Of a stretch of DNA of 41,183 bases, positions 25,955 through 33,557 are shown piece by piece. The position numbers were made by a program, and so were the translations under genes. The notes beneath the pieces are model-generated. The model saw only the letters and a list, made by a program, of their open reading frames with translations, was not told the DNA's origin and did no database searches. Numbering within the stretch: the first letter of the stretch is position 1; each line of letters starts with the position of its first letter. The DNA is from Tritonibacter scottomollicae (GTDB lineage Bacteria > Pseudomonadota > Alphaproteobacteria > Rhodobacterales > Rhodobacteraceae): positions 1 to 41,183 of the forward strand of contig NZ_PVUF01000021.1 of NCBI RefSeq assembly GCF_003003215.1, read 5' to 3'.

Positions 25955-26155
25955 TACCGCCGATGCTCGAAGCGTCAATATTGCAGTCGCCTGCAGTTTT
26001 TGCGGGGAAGAAATGTGGCATTCTGGTCAGTTCTGTTTCAGATGTGTTCCGCATTGTGCGGTGGAGCATGTTTGTGTGTTTTAGACCCTTTGTGGCATGT
26101 GCTTGGAGGCGGACTCTGGGCGGCAAGTTGCTGACTTATATACAGTTTCCAAGCG

Positions 26156-26980
26156 TTAGCGGTTTAGTATCTCGCGGTTGAAGCGGGCGAGCAGCAGAAA
26201 GCCGAAGGCCGTCAGTCCCAAGCCGATACTCAGCACGTAGATTTCGCTAACATAGGGAGCAGCATAGGACGCATAGAAGCCTTTGCGCATTAGCCCCACG
26301 ATATGAATGAGCGGATTATACCACAAAATGTCCTGTGCAAAGCGGGGCATTTCATCATACAAGTAGAAGATTCCGGAGGCGATAAACAATGGACGGTTCA
26401 CAACGTTCCAGACGATGCCCCAGATCGGAAAAAAGGCTGTGAGCACTGCATTGACGGATCCGACCCCCAATCCCAGTAAAATGGCGAGTGAAAGTGCAAA
26501 GAAGATTGGTACAGGATCCAGGATGGTCTGGGTTTCTACTATGATCAGGATGCCGCCAAGCAAGAGAAAGGTGTTAAACACGCCTGTAAGCCCATTGAGG
26601 AATAGTCTGGCAAGCATGGCGTCCACCCAAGTGACTGCTGGGTAGCGCAGCAGTGGTCTGGAAAAACTGATCGCTTGCCGACAGGTGCGAGAGAGAGACA
26701 TATAGATTTCAAATGGCATGTAGCCAGTGGCATAGAACAAGATAAAACTGTTGCCGAGGGACGGGCCGCGTACCATAAGCGAAAACCCGATGCTGAGAAA
26801 CAGGATGGCCGCCAGTGGTTCTAATACTGTCCAGAGATATCCACCGGGGGTGCGTCCGTAGCGCGTTGACATCTCGCGCAGGATCAGGGCGATTATTGTT
26901 CGGGCAGTCGCAAGTCGTCGGGGGCTGTTACGCACCGGAGTGAGTGCAGGTGGAACAGGCGGCAGCGGGGAGTCGGCCAT
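26156..26980 (-). CDS. kpsM: Capsule-type polysaccharide ABC transporter permease (KpsM family)
   Basis: 274 residues, an ABC-2 type permease. The start at 26980 (MADSPLPPVPPALTPVRNSP) has GAGGG upstream; the open frame extends further but without a ribosome-binding site. A cytoplasmic N-terminus (ALILREMSTRYGRTPGGYLW) leads to about six membrane helices, including TVLEPLAAILFLSIGFSLMV and GILIIVETQTILDPVPIFFA, and a re-entrant-type segment FIASGIFYLYDEMPRFAQDI. KpsM moves finished polysaccharide across the inner membrane with KpsT. It is divergent from the KpsE- and KpsT-like genes, which is unusual, since kpsMT are usually adjacent on the same strand. Confidence 0.9.
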   Translation of the reverse strand: MADSPLPPVPPALTPVRNSPRRLATARTIIALILREMSTRYGRTPGGYLWTVLEPLAAILFLSIGFSLMVRGPSLGNSFILFYATGYMPFEIYMSLSRTCRQAISFSRPLLRYPAVTWVDAMLARLFLNGLTGVFNTFLLLGGILIIVETQTILDPVPIFFALSLAILLGLGVGSVNAVLTAFFPIWGIVWNVVNRPLFIASGIFYLYDEMPRFAQDILWYNPLIHIVGLMRKGFYASYAAPYVSEIYVLSIGLGLTAFGFLLLARFNREILNR

Positions 26981-27142
26981 CAAACCCTCAGGAAATTCAT
27001 GTACTTTGAGGCATAGTATGACGGAACGGGCCAGTGGAGACAAACAGCTCTTTCCGGTGTCGGCATGGCGCCTGCCCATTGAACTTCGGCATATTTTTCG
27101 TGATAACTTGCGCAAGGTACCTTTTGAAAAAGCGATGCTGTT

Positions 27143-28540
27143 GTGAGCGATAATGTATCCCCCATCAAATCTGCGGGCGATGTACAAGTACAGGCTTCCG
27201 GTTCGGAGGGTGCGTCAAGGAAGAAGACTGCGCCCGAGGTCAAACAAAAGGTAGCGCCAGCGAAGAAAAAGCGCCCCGCCTCCTCTGCGCCTTCAACGGA
27301 GACCAAAAAGGAAATTGCTGCCCTTCGTAAGCGAGCGCAGGCGGCCGAAGAAAAGGTTCGGGCCCTCAAAAAGGGAATCTTGGAAAAGCCGGTGCCAGCG
27401 CTGGCGCAACCTGCTCAGATGAAAAAACGGCACTGGGGCGTGTTGGCGAGCTTCTTGGCGGTGGTTGTTGTACCGCTGGTTGCAATCTCGGTTTATCTTT
27501 TTGTCGTAGCGGAAGATCAGTACGTCTCCCGAGCGGGTTTCATTGTACGCAGCCAAGAGGGTGCCTCGGCGACCGATCTGCTGGGTGGACTGGCACAATT
27601 TGCCGGTGCGGGTGCGGGAACTGGGGTGGACAGTGATATACTATATGAGTTCATCCAGAGCCAGGAACTCGCTCAAGAGATCAACGTCGAACTAGGGATG
27701 ATTGATCATTATTCTGCCCATTGGCCGAAGGACTGGGCTTTTTCGATCTGGCCAGATGCAACGGTGGAGGACCTGACCTGGTTCTGGCACCGCATTGTCA
27801 GCGTATCTTATGATAGCGGATCAGGGCTGATCGAAATCCAGGTGGTGGCCTATGATCGCGAAATGGCACAGGCGATCACCAAAGAGATAGTGGCACATTC
27901 GCAGGCGCGTATCAACATCCTCAACGAACAGGCGCGCGAGGACGCTATGCGCCATGCCCGCGCTGATCTGACCGAGGCGCTGGAGCGACTGAAGGAAGCC
28001 CGCGAGGCGATGGTTCAGTTTCGCACCCGTACTCGCATCGTCGACCCGGCGGCTGATATCCAGGGGCGCATGGGGGTGATGAACAACCTCCAGCAGCAAC
28101 TGGCCGAGGCTCTGGTGCAATACGACCTTCTGCGGGGCACCGTCAGCGGTGATGACCCGCGTCTGGCCACCGCAGAGCGTCGCATCATCGTGATCCGCGA
28201 GCGGATCGACCAAGAACGCACCAGCTTTGCTTCTTCCGATACCGTCGAGGCTGGCGGTGCGGGTGAAACATATCCGGCGCTGATTTCCGAGTTCGAGCGG
28301 TTGACTGTTGATCGGGAGTTCGCCGAGGAGTCCTATCGCGTGGCTCTGACCTCTATGGAGTTGGCCCGCGACGAGGTGACCAGACAGAGCCGCTACCTCG
28401 CGACCTATATCAATCCGACTAGAGCAGAGGCTTCCGAATATCCACGCCGCTACCTGATTCCCACCTTGGCGGGACTGTTTCTGTTGATGGGATGGGCCAT
28501 TCTGATTCTGGTATACTATTCGATCCGCGACCGGCGGTAA
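27143..28540 (+). CDS. kpsE: Capsule export inner-membrane co-polymerase (KpsE/CtrB/RkpR type)
   Basis: 465 residues from a GTG at 27143. A Lys/Ala-rich cytoplasmic N-terminus (about 1-95) precedes membrane helix 1 (HWGVLASFLAVVVVPLVAIS). A large periplasmic part follows with coiled-coil segments (HARADLTEALERLKEAREAM; QQQLAEALVQYDLLRGTVSG) and the signature YLATYINPTRAEASEYPRRY, then membrane helix 2 (IPTLAGLFLLMGWAILILVY). PCP-3 proteins link the KpsMT pump to the OPX channel. The long basic N-terminus is more typical of alphaproteobacterial relatives than of E. coli KpsE. No clear ribosome-binding site precedes the GTG. kpsT follows after 10 bp. Confidence 0.9.
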   Translation: MSDNVSPIKSAGDVQVQASGSEGASRKKTAPEVKQKVAPAKKKRPASSAPSTETKKEIAALRKRAQAAEEKVRALKKGILEKPVPALAQPAQMKKRHWGVLASFLAVVVVPLVAISVYLFVVAEDQYVSRAGFIVRSQEGASATDLLGGLAQFAGAGAGTGVDSDILYEFIQSQELAQEINVELGMIDHYSAHWPKDWAFSIWPDATVEDLTWFWHRIVSVSYDSGSGLIEIQVVAYDREMAQAITKEIVAHSQARINILNEQAREDAMRHARADLTEALERLKEAREAMVQFRTRTRIVDPAADIQGRMGVMNNLQQQLAEALVQYDLLRGTVSGDDPRLATAERRIIVIRERIDQERTSFASSDTVEAGGAGETYPALISEFERLTVDREFAEESYRVALTSMELARDEVTRQSRYLATYINPTRAEASEYPRRYLIPTLAGLFLLMGWAILILVYYSIRDRR

Positions 28541-28550
28541 GGCAACAATT

Positions 28551-29204
28551 ATGATCCGGCTGGAGAACCTGACCAAGACGTTTTGGATTAAAGGCGAGCG
28601 CAAGCTAGTGATTGATGATTTGACATTGACCCTGCCCAGCGGAAGCGCGGTGGCGTTATTGGGCCGAAACGGGGCCGGAAAATCCACCTTGCTGGAGATC
28701 ATCTCTGGCACTCTGCCCGCTGATGGTGGACGGGTGCTGAGCAATGGCACCATTTCCTGGCCGGTGGGATTGGCAGCCTCCTTTCACAGTGACCTGACAG
28801 GAGCGGAAAACGTCCGGTTCATTGCCCGCATCTACGGAGTGGACACCGATGAGTTGGTATATTTTGTAGAACAGTTCGCCGAATTGGGCCGCTCTTTCCA
28901 CATGCCAATGCGTACCTATTCTAGCGGTATGAAATCACGGCTAACCTTCGGCGCCTCAATGGGGATAAAGTTCGACACCTATCTGGTCGACGAGGTCACC
29001 GCCGTTGGCGATCAGGCGTTCAAGCGTAAGAGCCAGGCGGTGTTTGCCGAACGGGTGCGCGCTGCTTCTGCTATTCTGGTCAACCATTCCATGAATGAGG
29101 TGCGTAAGTTCTGCAATGCAGGCGTCGTGCTCGAAGGTGGAAAGGCAGAATACTACGAGGATCTGGAAGAGGCTATCGCGGTTCATGAAGAGGCTCTGCG
29201 ATAA
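28551..29204 (+). CDS. kpsT: Capsule-type polysaccharide ABC transporter ATPase (KpsT family)
   Basis: 217 residues, the short form typical of KpsT. Walker A GRNGAGKST (38-46), signature YSSGMKSRL (123-131), Walker B YLVDE (144-148), D-loop-like VTAVGD and switch histidine in LVNHSMNEV. It powers export of lipid-linked polysaccharide through KpsM. It has no extra C-terminal carbohydrate-binding domain, unlike Wzt, which argues for capsule-type substrate release. It lies 10 bp after kpsE and ends the plus-strand export block; its KpsM partner is on the other strand. Confidence 0.94.
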   Translation: MIRLENLTKTFWIKGERKLVIDDLTLTLPSGSAVALLGRNGAGKSTLLEIISGTLPADGGRVLSNGTISWPVGLAASFHSDLTGAENVRFIARIYGVDTDELVYFVEQFAELGRSFHMPMRTYSSGMKSRLTFGASMGIKFDTYLVDEVTAVGDQAFKRKSQAVFAERVRAASAILVNHSMNEVRKFCNAGVVLEGGKAEYYEDLEEAIAVHEEALR

Positions 29205-29598
29205 GCGTCGTTTGATCTCAATTTATGCGTTGACGCAGAACGTTTAGAACATGAAATGCGGGCTCGTCTTAGGGTCAGGACTTCGGTAACGGGGTCATCT
29301 CAGTCAAGCATTTTTACGCAGTCTGATTGATCCGCCAAGGCAGTTCGCTCGGATCGGTTTTGCCTGTCTCTGCTTTCTGGCTGCCTTCGGCTGAGGTCCT
29401 TCGGGTACATGCTTCGGTTCGTGGTCAGCGCGGCGGCTGCCAACATGATGCGGGTTCGATGTAATTCCGATGTGCCCATCTCATAGGCGTGCTCGACTTC
29501 TGTCGGCGACAGTCCTGACCACGGCATCATCGGAACCACGTCCCTGCGGGACCTCGACAGCCTGCGATCAAGCAGGCAACGGGTGAAGGGCCATCCGG
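29205..29598 (-). other. Probable noncoding end of a decayed IS110-type element
   Basis: About 390 bp between kpsT and the IS110 pseudogene. On the minus strand it is downstream of the transposase tail and rich in short palindromic runs, as expected for the 3' noncoding end of an IS110/IS1111 element. No convincing reading frame or end repeat was identified, so the outer boundary is not placed. Confidence 0.35.
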
Positions 29599-30325
29599 TC
29601 AGGCAAGGTTCGGCGCGGCATCTGGCTGGAAGGTTGTGTTATCGATCCAAATCCGGTGAAGGATCACCGCAATGCGGCGTGCGAGGGCGACCATCGCAAT
29701 TTTCCGACCGCGCCGCTGCGCAAGCTGGGCTCCCCACGTTCTCAACCATGTCGATCGGCCACGGTTCATCATGACGCTTGCCGCCTGGCACAATGCGCGC
29801 CTCAGATTGACGTCACCAGCTTTGGTGATGCCGCCTGACACGTCCCGTTCACCGGACTGGTTGCGTGAGGGTGGCGGGCTAACCCAGGGGCCAACCCGCT
29901 TTGAAGATCGAAAGCGTGTCGGATCATCGACAGCCGCGCGGAAAGTCAGTGCGACAACGGCACCGATCCCCGGCATTGTCATCAAACGGTGGCACACTGG
30001 ATCATTCTGAGCGAGCTGACGCACCTGTTTCTCAAGGGCTGCCAGTTTCGATCGCAACGTTGCTCTGGCGCGCAGCATTGGTGCCGTTTCTGTTTCCAGC
30101 ATGGGGTTACCTTCTGCCAGTTCCTGAATGCGCACCTTTCACCTGACGCGTTTCCATAAGCACCGTATCAAGGCCAGCCTCGGTTAGCCCTCGGTGCAGC
30201 CATTGCGACAGAGGCCCAGCCTCCAGGCCAATCGCCGCGATACTGCCGTCCAACTCGTTCAGCCATCGCGCCAGAACCTCGGGTTCGCTCTCAGCCTCCG
30301 CCTCCTTGATGATCTTGCCATACTC
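29599..30325 (-). pseudogene. IS110-family transposase, truncated and frameshifted
   Basis: The minus strand encodes LNELDGSIAAIGLEAGPLSQ, WLHRGLTEAGLDTVLMETRQ (late RuvC-like domain), then, after a frame change near 30135, ARATLRSKLAALEKQVRQLA, a Transposase_20 domain with RLMTMPGIGAVVALTFRAAV, RSSKRVGPWVSPPPSRNQSG, GGITKAGDVNLRRALCQAAS and a C-terminus ending DNTTFQPDAAPNLA. The N-terminal 40 or so residues are missing where the sequence joins an IS481 fragment at about 30326. It is a different IS110 lineage from the 5113 copy. Confidence 0.85.
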
Positions 30326-30328
30326 GAA

Positions 30329-30562
30329 GCTCCCTCGGCCCAGTCTTCAAGTCCTCCACCGTCGCCCGCTTGCGCCACTTCGCGACAGTCTTGGGATTGA
30401 TGCCCAATTCCTTGCTCAACTGCGCGAGCGAAGCTTGCGATCGCTGTATTGCAGCTCTGACGGCGTGCGTTGTCGTGGCGCTCCCGTGACGAACTTGTCC
30501 CATAATGCTTCCTTCCAAGCCTGAGAAAGGATCGCACCATTAAACCGTGGGATCAAACACCT
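30329..30562 (-). pseudogene. IS481-family 5' end and transposase fragment
   Basis: A second partial copy of the 2.8-3.9 kb element: terminal repeat GGGATCAAACACCTA ending near 30562 and the first 55-60 codons (MGQVRHGSATTTHAVRAAIQ, SLAQLSKELGINPKTVAKWR, ATVEDLKTGPRE). Here the frame runs through ATVEDLKTGPRE, which is broken by one extra G in the other copy. The rest is lost at the junction with the IS110 remnant. Confidence 0.85.
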
Positions 30563-30650
30563 AGTTAAGTCATCCTATTTCTAGTCAGATCACAAGGGCA
30601 GGTGAGTACAATGCAGAGCAGGGTAGGGCCATTATGGAGACGAAGCAGGG
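30561..30650 (+). repeat. Left arm of a 90-bp imperfect inverted repeat
   Basis: Begins CTAGTTAAGTCATCCTATTT and ends CGAAGCAGGG. Its first 37 bases match the reverse complement of 32176-32212 at 34 positions, and similarity continues, with a few indels, through the whole of 32123-32212. It includes a degraded copy of the first codons of the epimerase gene. It abuts the IS481 terminus at CTAG. Confidence 0.8.
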
Positions 30651-30655
30651 GCAGT

Positions 30656-31270
30656 TCAGCGCCCGCGCCGGAACAGGTTGCCGATGGTCTGGAACACCAA
30701 GTCGAAGTCGTAGCACATGTTCCGGTGGCGCTGGTAAATCAGGTCCAGCCGCGCCTTTGCCGGCACGCAGGTGCGGGAATAGACCGCATCGGTCTCCTCG
30801 CGCGTGGCGCAGCGCTCCAGCAGCATCGCCTCATGCTTGTGATAGGTGATCGAGGCCAGCCCGGTCACCCCCGGGCGCGACTTTAGCACCTCGGCATAGA
30901 TCTCCGGATGCGCCTCCACATATTGCCGGAGTGGCGGGCGCGGGCCGACAAAGCTCAGGTCCCCCTTGAGGATGTTCCAAAGCTGTGGAAACTCATCCAG
31001 CCGCTTTGAGCGGAGCCAGGCGCCGGTCTTGGTGACCCGGGCAGCCTTATCGCCGCCCGAGACACCGCTGTCTTCGTCCACAACGGTCATGGTGCGCAGC
31101 TTCCAGAGTCTAAATGGGCGGTTCACGCATTTCATCCGCTCTGCCACGTAAAAGACCGGACGGCCTTCCTTCAGCAACAGCCAGGCCAGAAGGCCCAGCA
31201 TGATCGGTCCGAGGATCACGATCAGCAGCGTCACAAAAAACAGATCGAACAGGCGTTTGTCCCAGGTCAT
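30656..31270 (-). CDS. Undecaprenyl-phosphate sugar-1-phosphate transferase (initiating enzyme)
   Basis: 204 residues, short bacterial sugar transferase (PglC-like, monotopic type). The ATG at 31270 gives MTWDKRLFDLFFVTLLIVIL with one N-terminal hydrophobic segment, then the catalytic core: ERMKCVNRPFRLWKLRTMTV, ARVTKTGAWLRSKRLDEFPQ, LWNILKGDLSFVGPRPPLRQ and SRPGVTGLASITYHKHEAML. Such enzymes transfer a sugar phosphate from a UDP-sugar to undecaprenyl phosphate and start repeat-unit assembly. Overlap with the upstream epimerase (ATGA) indicates coupled translation. A WbpM-type dehydratase, this reductase and this transferase together resemble the R. etli WreV/WreQ/WreU set for QuiNAc, which suggests the sugar. 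It is the last gene in the inverted-repeat cassette. Confidence 0.92.
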   Translation of the reverse strand: MTWDKRLFDLFFVTLLIVILGPIMLGLLAWLLLKEGRPVFYVAERMKCVNRPFRLWKLRTMTVVDEDSGVSGGDKAARVTKTGAWLRSKRLDEFPQLWNILKGDLSFVGPRPPLRQYVEAHPEIYAEVLKSRPGVTGLASITYHKHEAMLLERCATREETDAVYSRTCVPAKARLDLIYQRHRNMCYDFDLVFQTIGNLFRRGR

Positions 31271-32163
31271 GGGCGGGAGGCTTCCTTCATATGTGGATCT
31301 AACAAGGCCATTTCCGCCACCATCCGCGCCGGGTCGGCCCCCGGCAGTGACATCCATGGTGCCAGAAATCCGCTGAGGCGTGAGAGGTCAAGCGCCACCT
31401 CCGCGATCGCGCTCTGCGGGGCGGGCACTGTTGCAAAATCCCGCCCCGCTGCCTGCAACAGCGCGCCCATCTCGATCAGGCCGGGTTGTGCGATGTTCAG
31501 CACCCTAGGCAGGGCGGGAGCGGCAAGGACGGCGGCGATCACATCGGCCAGTGTCAGCACCCCGATGTAGCTGCGCCGGGGGGTGCGGCCGTCCGTGAAA
31601 CGATCCAGACGGAACCCCGGTCGCCATCCGCCCAGGATCGCATCAAAGCCTGCAATATTGCCGATGCGCAGCACAGCAACCTCCACCCCCAGCTCTGTGG
31701 CCAGGGTGCAGGCCCCCGTCTCCATCTCGGTCTTGGCCAGGCCATAGGGATTGGCCGGGGTCAACGGTGTCTCTTCCGTCAAAGGCCCCCGCCCCGCGCC
31801 ATAGACCGCCGCCGATGACACGAGCACCACCCGCACGCCCGCGGCCGCCCCGGCCTGCACTGCGGCCTTCGCCAGCCGGATGTTGTCCTGCAGATCGCCC
31901 CCACGCCCCGGCACGGATCCGGCTAGGCAGAGGATCTGCCCGGCGGCCTGTGCGGCGGACACAAGCACACCCGGCTGTCCAAGCGGATCACACAGACGCC
32001 ACTGGGCCCCCGGTTGCCTGCGCCGCGTCTGCCAGAGCGCCGCCTCCGCCCCCCAGCGGTACCGCAGCGCCCACCCGATGCGGCCGGTGGCCCCGAGAAC
32101 AAACGGGCGCGAGATTTCAGTGCCCTGCTTCGACATCCATAATGGTCTCACCCTGCTCTTCAT
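31267..32163 (-). CDS. NAD-dependent epimerase/dehydratase (probable 4-keto-sugar reductase)
   Basis: 298 residues. A Rossmann motif VLGATGRIGWALRYRW sits near the N-terminus; the active site has LVSSAAVYGAGRGPLTEETP and NPYGLAKTEMETGACTLATE (Y-x3-K); and LRIGNIAGFDAILGGWRPGF and RSYIGVLTLADVIAAVLAAP are typical of small sugar-nucleotide SDRs. Pairing with a sugar-phosphate transferase and a distant 4,6-dehydratase suggests it reduces the 4-keto intermediate (WbpV/WreQ-like role); this is inference. The ATG at 32163 has AAGGAAAG upstream. That leader lies in the right arm of the inverted repeat (32123-32212), which also covers the first 13 codons. Confidence 0.85.
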   Translation of the reverse strand: MKSRVRPLWMSKQGTEISRPFVLGATGRIGWALRYRWGAEAALWQTRRRQPGAQWRLCDPLGQPGVLVSAAQAAGQILCLAGSVPGRGGDLQDNIRLAKAAVQAGAAAGVRVVLVSSAAVYGAGRGPLTEETPLTPANPYGLAKTEMETGACTLATELGVEVAVLRIGNIAGFDAILGGWRPGFRLDRFTDGRTPRRSYIGVLTLADVIAAVLAAPALPRVLNIAQPGLIEMGALLQAAGRDFATVPAPQSAIAEVALDLSRLSGFLAPWMSLPGADPARMVAEMALLDPHMKEASRP

Positions 32164-32212
32164 GTACTCATCTTTCCTTGTGACCTGACTAGAAATAAGG
32201 TGACTTAACTAG
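32123..32212 (-). repeat. Right arm of a 90-bp imperfect inverted repeat
   Basis: Read on the minus strand it begins CTAGTTAAGTCACCTTATTT and ends CGAAGCAGGG. It contains the ribosome-binding site and start of the epimerase gene. Matches the arm at 30561-30650. Confidence 0.8.
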
Positions 32213-32250
32213 CCATCCGAATCTAAAGTTTGGCACATCTGTTTTGCTGG

Positions 32251-32341
32251 GCTTTGATGATGTGACCGTCCTCCTTTGTGGATCATCGCAGACCCACCTT
32301 GGCACATCGATGCCGTCAGGGGGCGGTCAAATCATCAAAGC
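32251..32341. repeat. 91-bp sequence with terminal inverted repeats, related to an IS1111 left end
   Basis: The outer 21 bases at each side are inverted repeats differing at two positions (TGATGATGTGACCGTCC at 32255-32271 against GGGCGGTCAAATCATCA at 32321-32337). Read on the minus strand the interior (GACGGCATCGATGTGCCAA) matches the 5' noncoding end of the IS1111-type elements at 5056-5074 and, less closely, 37540-37557. It also has AAAGGAGG at the expected ribosome-binding position, but no start codon or transposase follows. Confidence 0.6.
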
Positions 32342-32524
32342 CGCGCTCGCAGCATCATGCTGGGGTTGCGCAGAAATTCCACCTATCCCAGCTGCTCAGG
32401 TTTCGGTAACCATTTCTTTTCAGTCTTTATTAAGTGCTACAACTTTACACTTGGTCCGAATCCCTGCGACCAGCTCTGTCATCGGCACTGAGCCGAGGCA
32501 GCCCCATAACTAAGCCTGAATAGT

Positions 32525-32642
32525 GAAATTCTGGCGGCGCGGCGGTGATCAGCCGGTTGATCTTGCGCAAATGCTCCGGCAGGTAGCGGCTCAGGGAAAC
32601 ATGGTGCTGCATCAGCCGCGCCCGGGCTCGCTCGCCAAGGGC
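32525..32642 (-). pseudogene. C-terminal ghost of a second GT4 glycosyltransferase
   Basis: The minus strand reads ALGERARARLMQHHVSLSRY, LPEHLRKINRLITAAPPEF. This matches the end of the intact GT4 enzyme at 11945-13198 (ELGARARARVMRDYDFLTCC, LPEHLARINRLVSTTSPI), and DNA similarity is visible too. Only about 39 codons remain, directly downstream of rmlA, with a stop codon upstream at 32647-32649. A glycosyltransferase gene once followed the rml operon here. Confidence 0.78.
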
Positions 32643-32684
32643 TGCTTACTCCGGAACAGCAATTCATGGCGGCCCTGCTCCGCC

Positions 32685-33557
32685 TTAGTTCAAAAGCCGC
32701 TTCAGATAGGTCCCATAGCTGTTTTTCTTGAACAGTTCCGCCCGCTCGGCCAGCGCGTCACGGCTGATCCAGCCGGCGTGATAGGCGATCTCTTCCAGAC
32801 AGCCGGTCTGCAGCCCCTGACGTTCATGCAGGGTGCGCACGAAGTTGCCCGCCTCCAAGAGGCTGCCGTGGGTGCCCGTGTCCAGCCAAGCATAGCCGCG
32901 GCCCATGGTCTCCACCGACAGCTGACCCGCGTCGAGATACATCTGCAACAGGTCGGTGATCTCCAGCTCGCCCCGTGCGGAGGGCTGAACCTCCTTGGCG
33001 CGTGCAGGCGCGGTTCCATCCAGGAAATACAGCCCCGTCACTGCGTAATTCGACGGCGGTACATCGGGCTTTTCGATAATCTGTTGCGCGCGGCCTTCGC
33101 CATCAAAAGAGACCACACCGTAACGCTCGGGATCGGAGACGTGATAGCCAAAAACGGTCCCGCCCACCGGTTTGGAATCCGCCGCCGCCAAGAGCTCCGG
33201 CAGCCCGTGCCCAAAGAAGACATTGTCGCCCAACACCAGCGCCGAGGGGGCGCCATTCAGGAACTCTTCCGCCAGGATGAATGCCTGCGCCAGACCATCT
33301 GGGCTGGGCTGTTCCACATAGGTCAGGCTGACGCCCCATTGGCTGCCATCGCCGAGCAAGCGTTTGAATTGATCAGCATCCTGCGGCGTGGTGATGACGC
33401 AAATCTCGCGAATGCCCGCCAGCATCAGAACCGAGATCGGGTAGTAGATCATCGGCTTGTCATAGAGTGGCAGCAGCTGCTTCGACACAGCCATGGTGAT
33501 CGGATAGAGCCGGGTGCCGGAGCCTCCGGCGAGAATGATGCCCTTGCGCTCGGTCAT
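32685..33557 (-). CDS. rmlA: Glucose-1-phosphate thymidylyltransferase
   Basis: Makes dTDP-glucose from dTTP and glucose 1-phosphate, the first step to dTDP-L-rhamnose. 290 residues, normal length. The nucleotide-binding signature is [20 protein letters not shown] followed by [20 protein letters not shown]; further conserved parts are [62 protein letters not shown] and [17 protein letters not shown]. The ATG at 33557 overlaps the rmlD stop as ATGA; the open frame extends upstream but the overlap and the family's N-terminus favour this start. Last gene of the rml operon. Confidence 0.97.
   Translation of the reverse strand: MTERKGIILAGGSGTRLYPITMAVSKQLLPLYDKPMIYYPISVLMLAGIREICVITTPQDADQFKRLLGDGSQWGVSLTYVEQPSPDGLAQAFILAEEFLNGAPSALVLGDNVFFGHGLPELLAAADSKPVGGTVFGYHVSDPERYGVVSFDGEGRAQQIIEKPDVPPSNYAVTGLYFLDGTAPARAKEVQPSARGELEITDLLQMYLDAGQLSVETMGRGYAWLDTGTHGSLLEAGNFVRTLHERQGLQTGCLEEIAYHAGWISRDALAERAELFKKNSYGTYLKRLLN

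Noticed and set aside
29300-29539. 79-codon minus-strand open frame
   Set aside because: Lies in the probable noncoding end of an IS110-type element and has no ribosome-binding site or motif.
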